Of a stretch of DNA of 35,814 nt, positions 1-8,307 are shown piece after piece. Each line of letters opens with the position of its first letter. Positions within the stretch are counted from its first letter, which is position 1. This DNA comes from Anaerolineales bacterium (GTDB taxonomy: Bacteria > Chloroflexota > Anaerolineae > Anaerolineales > Villigracilaceae). The position numbers were made by a program, and so were the translations under genes. The stretch is taken from the NCBI GenBank assembly GCA_020847355.1, contig JADLCG010000149.1, forward strand, positions 1 through 35,814, read 5' to 3'. Under the pieces are notes generated by a model. It was given only the letters and a program-made list of their open reading frames with translations. It was not told the DNA's origin and did no database searches.

Positions 1-842
1 GGCGTGAAAGTCTCTGTGCCGATAGCGCTAGTTGCAGTTGCGGTACTTGTGACAATAGGCGTATCTGTAACGGTTGGCGCGCTCGTTGAGGTGGGCGTGT
101 TGGTGACGATGGGAATGCTCGTTGCAGTTGCCGTGCTTGTCGGCGGGTTGGTGGCGGTGGGCGTATTCGTCGCAGTCGGCGTTCGAGTCGGCGTGGAAGT
201 AGGCACGCCGTCAAATGAGTTGAGCAAAGGTTGCATCAAGCCGAGGGTTTGCCCATTTTTTGTAAAAGTAGTCACATTAGTCGTGGCGTTGAAGTTGACT
301 GCCCAGCCGGCAAATTTTGTCTCTGCCACTTTAGGACGCATGACGAAATGTAAATGCGGACCGGGAAATTTATTACCAGTACAAACGCGCGCGCGGACGT
401 TATCCGCAATGACGGCGAGTCTTTGATTCCGCGTGACCGTATCGCCAACGCTGACTTGAATATTAGCCAGATGCCAATATTCGGTTGTCCAGCCATTGCC
501 GTGATTAATCACAATATGACAACTGGAAACGGTTGTCACCGTGCCGTTCGCCGCCGCCGCGACCCAGAAATTAGATGTATCTTCGCCGATGACCATATTG
601 GTATGCGGAGCAAAATCAACTGCGCCGCCCATCAAATAATTGTGCGGGCTGGTGGGCGGGCGACGCGAGCCATTATCAAAGCCGCCGTAAGCCACCCAAG
701 CCAAACCTTGCTCCCAGGGGAGTTGGAACATATCCCCTGGCGGCGGGGCGGGCAAGTTGTTTCGCGCTTCTACCGTTTCCGGAAAAGCGGAAAGGAGCAT
801 GGCAAATAGAAGAAAAATCTGCAAGAGGTGTTTTATTTTCAT
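1..842 (-). CDS. Secreted M23 (LasA-like) metallopeptidase with Thr/Pro-rich C-terminal region, partial
   Basis: I translated this frame by hand; it is open from ATG at 842 to the left edge (280 codons), so the C-terminus is missing. Residues 1-26 form a signal peptide. The M23 fold follows: H67 and D76 (SPHNY...GGAVDF), the YWHL motif with H124, and GPHLHF with H163/H165. These fit the zinc ligands and catalytic His of lysostaphin/LasA peptidases, which cut peptidoglycan cross-bridges or Gly-rich peptides. The usual HxxxD is replaced by a wider His-Asp spacing, as in LasA. C108 and C154 could form a disulfide. From about residue 213 the chain is almost only Thr, Pro, Ala and Ser, a linker probably leading to a further domain outside the window. 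GAGGAG lies about 9 bases before the ATG. It is the third gene of the operon with the two cohesin genes, 40 bases downstream of the second. Confidence 0.85.
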   Translation of the reverse strand, partial: MKIKHLLQIFLLFAMLLSAFPETVEARNNLPAPPPGDMFQLPWEQGLAWVAYGGFDNGSRRPPTSPHNYLMGGAVDFAPHTNMVIGEDTSNFWVAAAANGTVTTVSSCHIVINHGNGWTTEYWHLANIQVSVGDTVTRNQRLAVIADNVRARVCTGNKFPGPHLHFVMRPKVAETKFAGWAVNFNATTNVTTFTKNGQTLGLMQPLLNSFDGVPTSTPTRTPTATNTPTATNPPTSTATATSIPIVTNTPTSTSAPTVTDTPIVTSTATATSAIGTETFT

Positions 843-882
843 AACTTCTGCTCCTCAACGAGCTGGCTTGATACGTTCATTT

Positions 883-1566
883 CTAGCGTTTTGGTTGATT
901 ATTCGCGCCGCGTAATTGGCGAAAGAGAATAAAAATGCCAACTACAAGGATAATTCCAAGAATACCGACCAAGCCGAGCGTCCCCTTTGGTAAAGAGGGG
1001 GAAGCCGGCGTAGCGGCGATTGTGTTTGGCGCAAGCGAAAGCGGCGCGCCGGATACAGCCGGCAATTCCTGAGCCGCGCCTTGCGCGCTATCAATAGTTA
1101 ATGAGACTTTATTTGAGCCAAGGCTAATGCCGCCTAACGGAGCGGCAAAACCCGCTTCGTTACGAATAGCCAGATCAGCTTTTTCTAGAGTTAGTTCAGT
1201 TTGACAGCCGCCCAATGTGGTGAAGCGCACTTCTGCGATTATGCCATTGACGGTTTGCGGCGCGGAACTGGCGAAAGATGCGTCAACCAATCCGCTGTTT
1301 TGCGGGAGGAATAACCCGTTCATTCCGGAAATTGGGCTGGTTGCCGTTACTGGCGTTACACACGCTGGATCATAGCGAATCTGAAAGTTGAAGCCTTGAA
1401 TTGGCGTGGCTGAAAGCGCATTGACATTGACGATAACGGTCTCGCCGGTTTTGAAGGCGGTGAGAGCGCCTGTCAGCCAAATGGTTTCTGGAGCTTGCGC
1501 GTTGACCTTAAATGCTGAAAAAATTGTGATGAAGATCGCAATTAGAGTGGCGGTGATGGATTTCAT
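883..1566 (-). CDS. Membrane-anchored cohesin-domain protein
   Basis: 227 residues. A signal peptide ends near residue 23 (VNAQA). Residues about 27-157 read as a cohesin-like beta-sandwich: GETVIVNVNA early, then GFNFQIRYDP, then an ADLAIRNE stretch and a final SLTID strand. After a short Ala/Pro/Ser linker, residues about 196-216 form one hydrophobic helix followed by a basic tail (RQLRG...PKR), so the domain should sit outside the membrane with an inside tail. Cohesins bind dockerins in cellulosomes; the upstream gene encodes a dockerin, which makes a receptor-ligand pair plausible but unproven. GGAG lies 7 bases before the ATG. The gene is 51 bases downstream of the cohesin-dockerin gene and 40 upstream of the M23 peptidase. 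Cohesin assignment is by motif, not by search. Confidence 0.75.
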   Translation of the reverse strand: MKSITATLIAIFITIFSAFKVNAQAPETIWLTGALTAFKTGETVIVNVNALSATPIQGFNFQIRYDPACVTPVTATSPISGMNGLFLPQNSGLVDASFASSAPQTVNGIIAEVRFTTLGGCQTELTLEKADLAIRNEAGFAAPLGGISLGSNKVSLTIDSAQGAAQELPAVSGAPLSLAPNTIAATPASPSLPKGTLGLVGILGIILVVGIFILFRQLRGANNQPKR

Positions 1567-1617
1567 TGATTCTCCAGAGGAGGCGCGTAAACTACGCGCC
1601 TCCCTTTGATTTCTATA

Positions 1618-3087
1618 TTATTGAACTGCCCAAGCCAAAGCGCCAGACTGACCGTAATTGCCAGCCAAAAGCTCAAGGTCAAGGATGTTGATCGTGCCGT
1701 CGTTATTCAAATCGGCGGCGGCGGGCGCGGCGAGGTTGTAGTTCATGCCAATGCTCATCGCGTCAAATTGATCAATCGTATTGTTGCCGTCAATATCGCC
1801 AGCCAACAAGATTACGGTTTGCATGGTCGTTGTGCTTCCGCCAACGATGGTGGGCGAGCCTTGCGCGCTGAGGTATCCTGCGGCGCTAGCGACAACGGTA
1901 TAGTTTCCGCCGAGCGCGGTTAAGTTGAATGTGCCGTCTGGGTTAACTACGGCTGAAGTGTTCAGCGTAGTATCTGGATTGTACAAGCTAACGGTGACGG
2001 GTTTGCTGGCTAGAACTTGTCCGTTTAAATTTCCTTGCGGCGTGGTGACTGTCAAGTTTGCGGTTGTAGAGGGGATCGAGAAGAGCGTATCGCTTCCGTC
2101 TGAGACGCGCACGACGCATTGAATATTTGCAGAACCGGCTTGCAATCCGAGAATATCAAATGTGAATGCGGTTCCCGGCGTTGTGGCTTTGTTCCCGTTG
2201 CTTCCGGCGATGGCGACGATGAATGTGCCGCCGGCAGGTCCGTTGACGACCATCACCGGGCTAGGACCAAAGACGCTACCAGCTACGAAATTGCTGATTT
2301 GAATTATCGTTGGATCGTAGGTACAAGTGAATTCTGCGCTGGTGTAACCGCTGGCAGGCGTATTGTTCAAGATTACGCTTCCAGTTGAAGTCCCATTGAC
2401 GTTGATGCTGACTGGGCTAGCTACAACCGAAACAAAAGGCGTGACGGGCGTGACGGTTGCTGTGACTGGGATGGTTGCGGTCGGCGTGAAAGTTGGGCCT
2501 GCGGTTGAAGTCACTACGCTGGTGGGCGTAGCGGTCGCTGGCGCTGGGGTGAAAGTAGGCGTGAGGCTGGGTCCTGCGGTGGAAGTGACGATGCTGGTGG
2601 GCGTAGCCGTTGCCGGGCTGGGCGTCGAAGTGAATGTCGGCGCAACTGAAGTGGAAGTGGCAGTTGGAACGATCGGCGTGGGCGTGGCGGTTGAACTGTT
2701 CGTTTGACGAATTGTCAGGTTGTAGGTGCCGCTTCCGGAGAATGGCTCAATTTGAACGTAGTATGTCCCGGCGGGTTGCGTGCTGGTGACTGCGCCATTT
2801 TGGGCGGTAATCTCATTACTGTTTTGGTCTAGCACTCTCACCACCGGAATCAAATCTCCGCTGGAAGGGATTGCCGTGATCGTGAAGGTATAAGTTTGCC
2901 CGAAAACAAATTGCCATTTTTCGAAGCGATTGCTATCTACATAGCCGGTATAGGTTGCGTCCCAATAGGTCAGCGTGCGGTCAATAATATCCGATGACGG
3001 CGCGGCTTTGGCTGGGCTGGCGGCGCTAAAACCGCTAACTAACAAAGCCATCAAAATTGAGAAGCGGAGCAAGGCATTGAGTTTCAT
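1618..3087 (-). CDS. Secreted protein with PPC-like, cohesin, carboxypeptidase-regulatory-like and type I dockerin domains
   Basis: 489 residues from ATG 3087, chosen over an in-frame ATG at 3141 because AAAGGAG lies 9 bases upstream and a clean signal peptide (1-28) starts here. Domains: PPC-like beta domain about 35-128 (AGTYYVQIEPF...GTYNLTI); Thr/Pro linker 130-215 with a 25-residue repeat; cohesin about 217-347 (SAEFTCTYDPTIIQIS); carboxypeptidase-regulatory-like domain about 352-425 (NPDGTFNLTALGGNYTVVA); type I dockerin about 428-482. Both dockerin loops keep calcium ligands at loop positions 1, 3, 5 and 12 (DIDGNNTIDQFD and DLNNDGTINILD). One chain with both a cohesin and a dockerin could link to copies of itself or to the membrane cohesin encoded next. 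No enzymatic domain is seen. It is the first gene of the operon. A possible -10 (TACAAT, minus) at 3143-3148 would put transcription start inside the longer ORF, which supports the shorter start. Confidence 0.8.
   Translation of the reverse strand: MKLNALLRFSILMALLVSGFSAASPAKAAPSSDIIDRTLTYWDATYTGYVDSNRFEKWQFVFGQTYTFTITAIPSSGDLIPVVRVLDQNSNEITAQNGAVTSTQPAGTYYVQIEPFSGSGTYNLTIRQTNSSTATPTPIVPTATSTSVAPTFTSTPSPATATPTSIVTSTAGPSLTPTFTPAPATATPTSVVTSTAGPTFTPTATIPVTATVTPVTPFVSVVASPVSINVNGTSTGSVILNNTPASGYTSAEFTCTYDPTIIQISNFVAGSVFGPSPVMVVNGPAGGTFIVAIAGSNGNKATTPGTAFTFDILGLQAGSANIQCVVRVSDGSDTLFSIPSTTANLTVTTPQGNLNGQVLASKPVTVSLYNPDTTLNTSAVVNPDGTFNLTALGGNYTVVASAAGYLSAQGSPTIVGGSTTTMQTVILLAGDIDGNNTIDQFDAMSIGMNYNLAAPAAADLNNDGTINILDLELLAGNYGQSGALAWAVQ
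2494..2643 (-). repeat. Two-copy 75-bp tandem repeat in the Thr/Pro linker
   Basis: The linker of the cohesin-dockerin gene holds two imperfect copies with a 75-bp period: for example CCTGCGGT begins at 2498 and again at 2573, and GCTGGTGGGCGTAGC recurs with the same spacing. Each copy encodes a 25-residue unit, ATATPTS(I/V)VTSTAGP(S/T)(L/F)TPT. Copy number could change by slippage. Confidence 0.7.
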
Positions 3088-3205
3088 GTTGAAATTCTCC
3101 TTTGAATATTGAACGATGCGGGATGTAATGTACGTTTGCATTATTGTAAGTGGGGGATTTGCTCATTCGCATTACAAAACGATTACGATGCGCGCTGAAC
3201 GATTA

Positions 3206-3241
3206 ATAAAAAACGCCCCAAGACTTAACCCAAACAGGGTT
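3206..3241 (-). terminator. Possible weak terminator of the kinase-receiver operon
   Basis: On the minus strand a short hairpin (AACCC-loop-GGGTT, 3227-3241) is followed by a GGGGCG stretch and a run of six T at 3213-3208. It lies 65 bases after the receiver stop. The T run does not abut the stem, so the call is tentative. Confidence 0.3.
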
Positions 3242-3306
3242 TTATCTCGAAGCGCTTTAATTTTCTCTTACGATTTCGTTACAATGCGAATAGGAACAGA
3301 GTACCG

Positions 3307-3660
3307 CTAGTTTTTTACGCTTTCCGCAATCTTCAATAACCGCGCCACGCTGACCGGTTTAATTAACACGTGATCCGCTTTGCCGGTCACGGTTTTGGCT
3401 TTGATGAAATCGGCAGTGACGACGACCACCACCGTGTTTGGATAGCGTTTACGAATCACTTCTAGAATGTCCACGCCGGAGGCGAAAGGGAGGTGAATGT
3501 CTAGGATCACCAGCGTTGGCTCGGCTTTGTCTAGAAGCGCTGGGTATTTATCTCCATTGGCGTCAATGGCGGTTTCAAAATCCGCCTTTTCTAAAGTCGC
3601 TTGAAAAATTGCGCTAAGCTTGGGGTCGTCTTCGACGATGATGGCGTAAGGTTTTGGCAT
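3307..3660 (-). CDS. Single-domain response regulator (CheY-like receiver)
   Basis: 117 residues forming one receiver domain. The acidic pocket is E10-D11-D12, the phosphoacceptor is D54 (LVILDIHLP), the switch Thr is T82 (VVVTAD) and the conserved Lys is K101 (VLIKPV). No output domain follows, so it must act by protein contact or within a phosphorelay. The start lies 7 bases after the stop of the histidine kinase, so the two are probably co-transcribed and cognate. The Shine-Dalgarno is weak: the nearest GGAG sits within the end of the kinase gene, about 12 bases away, which suggests translational coupling. Confidence 0.9.
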   Translation of the reverse strand: MPKPYAIIVEDDPKLSAIFQATLEKADFETAIDANGDKYPALLDKAEPTLVILDIHLPFASGVDILEVIRKRYPNTVVVVVTADFIKAKTVTGKADHVLIKPVSVARLLKIAESVKN

Positions 3661-3667
3661 ATCTTAA

Positions 3668-6667
3668 TTATTCTCCGGGCGCGTTTTTGATGGGCAGACG
3701 AACGGTAAAACAACTGCCTTGCCCTAGAACGCTGTCTAAGGCGATTGAGCCGTCCATTAATTCGACGAGTTGTCTGGTGATCGTTAACCCCAAACCTGAT
3801 CCGCGATTTTCGCGGGTGATGGAATTGCTAACTTGCCGAAACGGCTCAAAAATGTGTTGACGATCTTCCTCGGCAATGCCTACGCCTGTGTCTTTAATTT
3901 CAATAGACCAATAAGCTGGTTCAGGGCGCTTGAGGTTAATTTCAATTCCGCCAACGCGCGTGAATTTTATGGCATTCCCCGCTAAATTGACGACGATCTG
4001 TTGAAGCCTTTTTTGATCGCCATACAGTTCAATCGGTAGTTCGTCTGAGATGCTGGAGCTAAAAGCGAGATTTTTTTTGCTTGCCAGCACCGCAAGCGTA
4101 GCTTGTATTTTATCAAGAAATTCTTTGGGCGAGAAATATTCGTCGTTCAAACTCATTGAATTGGCTTCGATCTGCGCCTCGTCCAAAAGGTCGTTGATGA
4201 TGTTGGTGAGATAATGCGTGCCTTCGATGATATTATTCACCGCTTTGCCTTGCTTCGCGTCTAAAGCCCCAAACGCTTCAATTTGAAGCAATTCGGCGTA
4301 GCCCAAAATTGTGCCCAGCGGCGTTCGTAATTCATGGCTCACTCTGGAAAGCAATTGGCTTTTTAATTGATTGGCGTTGATGGCTTGATCGCGCGAAAGC
4401 GCAATCGCTTCTTGCGCCTTTTTGATCTGCGTAATATCGCGCGCCACCGCCTGAAAACCGAGGATTTGATCGCCGTCTTTGATCAGTTGTACATTCTGCC
4501 CAATCCAGACTTCTTCGCCGGCGTATGTGTTGGCGGGGAATTCAAGATAGGTGATATCTTCTTTGCGGAGGAGTTGTTTTTCGTAGAATCTTTTGACGCG
4601 ATGCCGCCATTCCGGCACGATCACTTCGGTGAAATGTTTACCGAGCGCATCTTCTTCTTTTTCCGCTCCCATCAGGTATTGGGTGATCGGATTTACATAA
4701 ATGAAGAAGCCGTTATAGTCAGTGCGATAGATAATATCGTTGGCATTTTCAACGATCTGACGAAAACGATTTTCGCTCTCCTGAAGCGACTTTTGCGCCT
4801 GCAGAGATTGCTCGTGAGCGATTTCCAGATCGTGCGTGCGTTCTCCCACGCGCTGTTCCAGCAAATCGCGCTCTTGTTGCAATAAATTCAGCGCCTGAAC
4901 TTCTTTTTGCCAAGCTGTGTTGAGATTATCCAACAACAGAATCACGGAGGTTTGCAATGCGCCCGTACAGGTTAGAAAAACAATCGCGCTGGCTAACCCA
5001 GCTTGAATGGACAGCGGCGAAAGACTTTCGTTGGGCAAAATTTGCGGCGGGCGGAATAGCCCAGCGCCGATCAAAACGCCAAAGCTTGTAATCGTCAGCG
5101 TCCCAAGTATCAAGGCGTAGAGCGCTTCGCGCCAGCCGGTTAGGACTGCGGTGATAATTGCAAAACTCGCAAGGAAGATGAAACTTTCCGCTGAAAAGCC
5201 AAAGTTGAAAATTTCCACAAGCCCGAAGCTATAGATAATAGTCAGAAAGCCGAGGACGCGTACATTGTATTTGAGCGCGCGCTGAATGCCCAAAAACCAG
5301 AGCAAGAGACAAAAGAATCCGTAAGCAAAATTAACCGCCGTAATTTTTTCGCTTGGAATTAGAGAAAGCGCGTAGCCCAACGTGCCAACGCTGGCGGCGA
5401 TTCTAATAATATTGGTGAAAATTCTCTCCCGCGTTTTATGCCATGTCGGGTTGACATTTGGAGGGATGAATAAATCTTCGTTGACCGGGACAATGTAGAA
5501 ACTTTTCGAGCGCTCCCAGAATGAGCTTTTTTTCGTCTGCGCTACAGACGCGCTCTGGCTGGCTTCTGACATGCGAGGAATATTTACCTCGCTGATAGGA
5601 ACAGTCCTTTCCGAGGCGAATCTGGGTTGCGGAATCAAAGCCTGATCGAGCGCGCGAAGCATGATGACCCGCCCAACCGTTTTCTCATGCGCGTCAACGA
5701 GCGGATAAAAGTGAATGTGATATCTGCGAAGCGCATCCCCGGAGCCGACTGCGATCTCCTCGCTGGCTTCAATCACATTGCGGAAGCGTTCAATCAGATG
5801 GGGCCACGGGCTGAACAGCGCCGAGCCGTTTTTTCCGAGCGCATTGACAATTGGCACGCCGATCATTCGCGCGGCGGATAAGTTAATATCCACCACGTTG
5901 CCTTTTGTATCCAAAACGATCATGCCGTCTTGCAGGGCTTCGATGATCAAATCCCGCGCGATTGGAGCAATGTCTATAATGCGGAAGCCAAACATCGCCC
6001 AAGTGAAGGCGACGACAGTGATGGTCAGCGCAAAGGGCGTAATATCCAAATATGGGATTGGGCTATAACCGCTGAAATACAGAATGTTTCCGATCCACGG
6101 CGCGAGGACGGCGACGGTCATGGTGACGGCTTGACGCCGATACATGCCTTTTCTGCGAATGACGGCGCGAATTACCAAAACGGCGCTGACGAGTAAACTT
6201 AAATATGAATACGCAAAATGAACGAAGAACCAAGTTCCATGAGTCACTGCCAACGCTGAAAACGCATCCTCTTGCTGGATGTGGTATTCGCTCCAAATTA
6301 AGCCGTGATATTTTGTGGTTAAAGCGAGGAGCGCGGTAAGCGTTGGAATCACTGCAAGCAGAATCTTCCAGCGCTTAGAGATGGGCTGAGCTTGGGCGCT
6401 AAAATCTAAAGCGAAGATCAATCCGCCATAAGTTGAGAATGGGATGCCGATGTATTGAATTACGCCCCAAATATATTTGGTCTCTAACGTAGCTCCCACA
6501 ATTTCTAAAGCATAGCCGACCGACCAAATCAAAATAGAAAGCGACATGATGAAGAGCGCAAATGCGCCGCTTGCGGAACGGCGCGCCCAAGTGTAGCTTC
6601 CGGTGAATAATGCGATAATCGCCGTGACGATTAATGGCAGAATATATGGATTGTATTCAAAACTCAT
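3668..6667 (-). CDS. Membrane sensor histidine kinase with two membrane blocks and two PAS domains
   Basis: 999 residues. Residues 1-235 are seven hydrophobic helices resembling the N-terminal 7TM region found in some histidine kinases. A PAS-like domain follows at about 240-345 (LIIEALQDGMIVLDTKGNVVDIN). A charged stretch leads to a second membrane block of about six helices near 410-590, then a coiled coil (about 600-650) and a second PAS (about 655-765, DIIYRTDYNGFFIYVNP). The kinase core has the H-box SHELRTPL with H778, N-box NLAGNAIKFT, G1 DTGVGI and G2 GSGLGL, so it should be active. The next gene is its likely receiver. The start has AGGGTG 7-8 bases upstream. Two separate membrane modules in one kinase are unusual. 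The signal sensed cannot be told from sequence. Confidence 0.9.
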   Translation of the reverse strand: MSFEYNPYILPLIVTAIIALFTGSYTWARRSASGAFALFIMSLSILIWSVGYALEIVGATLETKYIWGVIQYIGIPFSTYGGLIFALDFSAQAQPISKRWKILLAVIPTLTALLALTTKYHGLIWSEYHIQQEDAFSALAVTHGTWFFVHFAYSYLSLLVSAVLVIRAVIRRKGMYRRQAVTMTVAVLAPWIGNILYFSGYSPIPYLDITPFALTITVVAFTWAMFGFRIIDIAPIARDLIIEALQDGMIVLDTKGNVVDINLSAARMIGVPIVNALGKNGSALFSPWPHLIERFRNVIEASEEIAVGSGDALRRYHIHFYPLVDAHEKTVGRVIMLRALDQALIPQPRFASERTVPISEVNIPRMSEASQSASVAQTKKSSFWERSKSFYIVPVNEDLFIPPNVNPTWHKTRERIFTNIIRIAASVGTLGYALSLIPSEKITAVNFAYGFFCLLLWFLGIQRALKYNVRVLGFLTIIYSFGLVEIFNFGFSAESFIFLASFAIITAVLTGWREALYALILGTLTITSFGVLIGAGLFRPPQILPNESLSPLSIQAGLASAIVFLTCTGALQTSVILLLDNLNTAWQKEVQALNLLQQERDLLEQRVGERTHDLEIAHEQSLQAQKSLQESENRFRQIVENANDIIYRTDYNGFFIYVNPITQYLMGAEKEEDALGKHFTEVIVPEWRHRVKRFYEKQLLRKEDITYLEFPANTYAGEEVWIGQNVQLIKDGDQILGFQAVARDITQIKKAQEAIALSRDQAINANQLKSQLLSRVSHELRTPLGTILGYAELLQIEAFGALDAKQGKAVNNIIEGTHYLTNIINDLLDEAQIEANSMSLNDEYFSPKEFLDKIQATLAVLASKKNLAFSSSISDELPIELYGDQKRLQQIVVNLAGNAIKFTRVGGIEINLKRPEPAYWSIEIKDTGVGIAEEDRQHIFEPFRQVSNSITRENRGSGLGLTITRQLVELMDGSIALDSVLGQGSCFTVRLPIKNAPGE

Positions 6668-6767
6668 AGAATCACCCTAAATGTTGAGATTGTGCCGGTA
6701 ATTCTACTGTATAAACCCCTTTTTTAGCTTGCAAGTTAATTAAAGAGAAAACGGATTCTAGCTCCCT

Positions 6768-6809
6768 GCTCAAGCCGCCGTCCTCGGCGGCGGGGACGCC
6801 GCTTTGAGC
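6768..6809. repeat. GC-rich imperfect palindrome in the 174-bp gap
   Basis: Arms GCTCAAGCCGCCGTCC (6768-6783) and GGACGCCGCTTTGAGC (6794-6809) match at 13 of 16 positions around a GC-rich 10-base centre. It lies just downstream of the minus-strand gene ending at 6842, so it could end that operon. No T run follows on that strand, so a dispersed palindromic element is equally possible. Confidence 0.5.
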
Positions 6810-6841
6810 GATAGTTTGTAAAATTTATTTCGACCGACTAC

Positions 6842-7429
6842 CTAGCTGGCGGCTTGACTGATAAATGGTGCATAGTCGAAGATCGCAATTAATACAGTCA
6901 TCAGCAGGGTGATTAAGCCAACTTTGGTCAACAGCGCTTTAGGCGTAGCAGAATCCGCGGCGTAACGGATCAGCGTGACCAAACATCCGCTGGCGAGCAT
7001 AAAGCCGGCGGCATGAAGCGCGACCAACAAGAGCGGAAAATGATTGAGCGCTTCGCTAAGCGCAATTCCTCCGCCGACGAGCGCGCCAAAGATCCAATCT
7101 GCAAGGTAAGGCTTCTTCAGTTTTCCGGTGAAGAGAATATACGCCAACAGCAAGGCGCAGGCAATCGAGAAAATGATTCCCGATGATCCAACGGTGGGCG
7201 CGTCAAAAGGTCTGGCTTCGAGCGTGGTGGGGATAATTTTGAGCGGCTCGGTGGCGCTGATGATGAAGGCGCATAAAAAGCTACTGCCAATCATCATAAG
7301 TAGGCTTTTCCACCATGCCCAACCTTGCTTCAATTTCGCTAGGCTGAAGACGATCCCTAGAATGATCGGCAGATTTTGAATGTATTCGATCAGTAAGACC
7401 CAGCTAAATTTGAGAATCCAATCTATCAT
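6842..7429 (-). CDS. Unknown multi-pass membrane protein
   Basis: 195 residues with about six hydrophobic segments (about residues 9-30, 42-60, 82-101, 111-130, 131-152 and 168-188). I do not recognise the family. The start overlaps the stop of the DUF1385 gene by 4 bases (ATGA), so translation is probably coupled and the two proteins may act in the same membrane. No catalytic motif, cysteine pair or metal site is apparent. It is the last gene of the peptide-binding-protein/dipeptidase/DUF1385 run. Confidence 0.75.
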   Translation of the reverse strand: MIDWILKFSWVLLIEYIQNLPIILGIVFSLAKLKQGWAWWKSLLMMIGSSFLCAFIISATEPLKIIPTTLEARPFDAPTVGSSGIIFSIACALLLAYILFTGKLKKPYLADWIFGALVGGGIALSEALNHFPLLLVALHAAGFMLASGCLVTLIRYAADSATPKALLTKVGLITLLMTVLIAIFDYAPFISQAAS

Positions 7430-8307
7430 AAAACAGATTCCGTCTCAGCTTTACGCATGGATTGGAAAGAAGCGATGGCAACTTCCAGCATGGTCGCGTC
7501 TGGCGTGCGCGTTGTGAGATGTTGCATGGCTAAATTAGGTTTGATCAACAATTTCACCAGCGGATTGTTGAGGTGATTCGCAGTCCAGCGGATGTATTCG
7601 ATCGCCAGACCCGCTAAAATTGGAATGAATAAAACGCGGCTCAGTAAGCGCCAAACGATTGGCAATGGACCTAAAGCGGTGAAGATCAAAATGGAAAATA
7701 AAATTACCGTCAATAGAAAAGCAGTGCCGCAACGCGCATGTTCGATGGGGTATTTGGCGACAACTTCAGGCGTTAATTCCGCGCCGGCTTCATAGGCGTT
7801 GATGGTTTTATGTTCCGCGCCGTGATACATGAATAAGCGCTTCACGTCTGGCGTGAAGCTGATCGCCCAAATGTAAACGATGAAGAATAGCAAACGTAAA
7901 ACGCCTTCGGCAAGGTTGTTGAGCCACGGACTCCAGCCGAGATAATGTTCCGCCAGCCCGCCCAGACCGGCGGGGAGCAAAAAGAAGAGTCCAATGCCGA
8001 GGGCGAGCGAAATGCCCAAAGTTAGGTAAAGAGCCGGACCTTCTAGTTTCTCATCCTCGCCCGTTTGCGTATTCGCGGAGATGGTCAAGGCTTTCATGCC
8101 GAGTCCCAGCGCGTCCCACAATAAAATCACGCCGCGCAAAAAAGGGATTTTTGTAATTTTGGAACGATAGACGTTAGCAAGCTTTTCAGTGTGGGTGACA
8201 ATGCTTCCATCCGGCGCGCGCATGGCAATGGCAAACGCTTTTTGACCGCGCATCATCACGCCTTCAATCACGGCTTGCCCGCCATAAGCGATAATTCGAT
8301 CTTCCAT
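7426..8307 (-). CDS. DUF1385 family membrane protein (YqhQ-like)
   Basis: 293 residues. The start (YGGQAVIEGVMMRG) and the later HGAEHKTINAYE and EHARCGTAFLL motifs mark the DUF1385 family, known in Bacillus as YqhQ. Function is unsettled; the protein has several membrane helices (about 85-110, 135-155, 195-235). The conserved His/Glu/Cys residues could bind a metal, but this is inference. Its ATG follows the TAG of the M20 dipeptidase with no base between, and its end overlaps the next gene, so three genes are tightly packed. Confidence 0.88.
   Translation of the reverse strand: MEDRIIAYGGQAVIEGVMMRGQKAFAIAMRAPDGSIVTHTEKLANVYRSKITKIPFLRGVILLWDALGLGMKALTISANTQTGEDEKLEGPALYLTLGISLALGIGLFFLLPAGLGGLAEHYLGWSPWLNNLAEGVLRLLFFIVYIWAISFTPDVKRLFMYHGAEHKTINAYEAGAELTPEVVAKYPIEHARCGTAFLLTVILFSILIFTALGPLPIVWRLLSRVLFIPILAGLAIEYIRWTANHLNNPLVKLLIKPNLAMQHLTTRTPDATMLEVAIASFQSMRKAETESVL

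Noticed and set aside
4..426. Plus-strand ORF of Val/Gly repeats
   Set aside because: It is antisense to the Thr/Pro region of the M23 peptidase; ACG/ACC/CCG codons read backwards give Val and Gly. The same holds for 2363-2707 and for the N-terminal extension of the Nudix frame.
4367..4885. 172-codon plus-strand ORF inside the histidine kinase
   Set aside because: It is a long antisense frame over a gene with full kinase motifs and has no recognisable domain.
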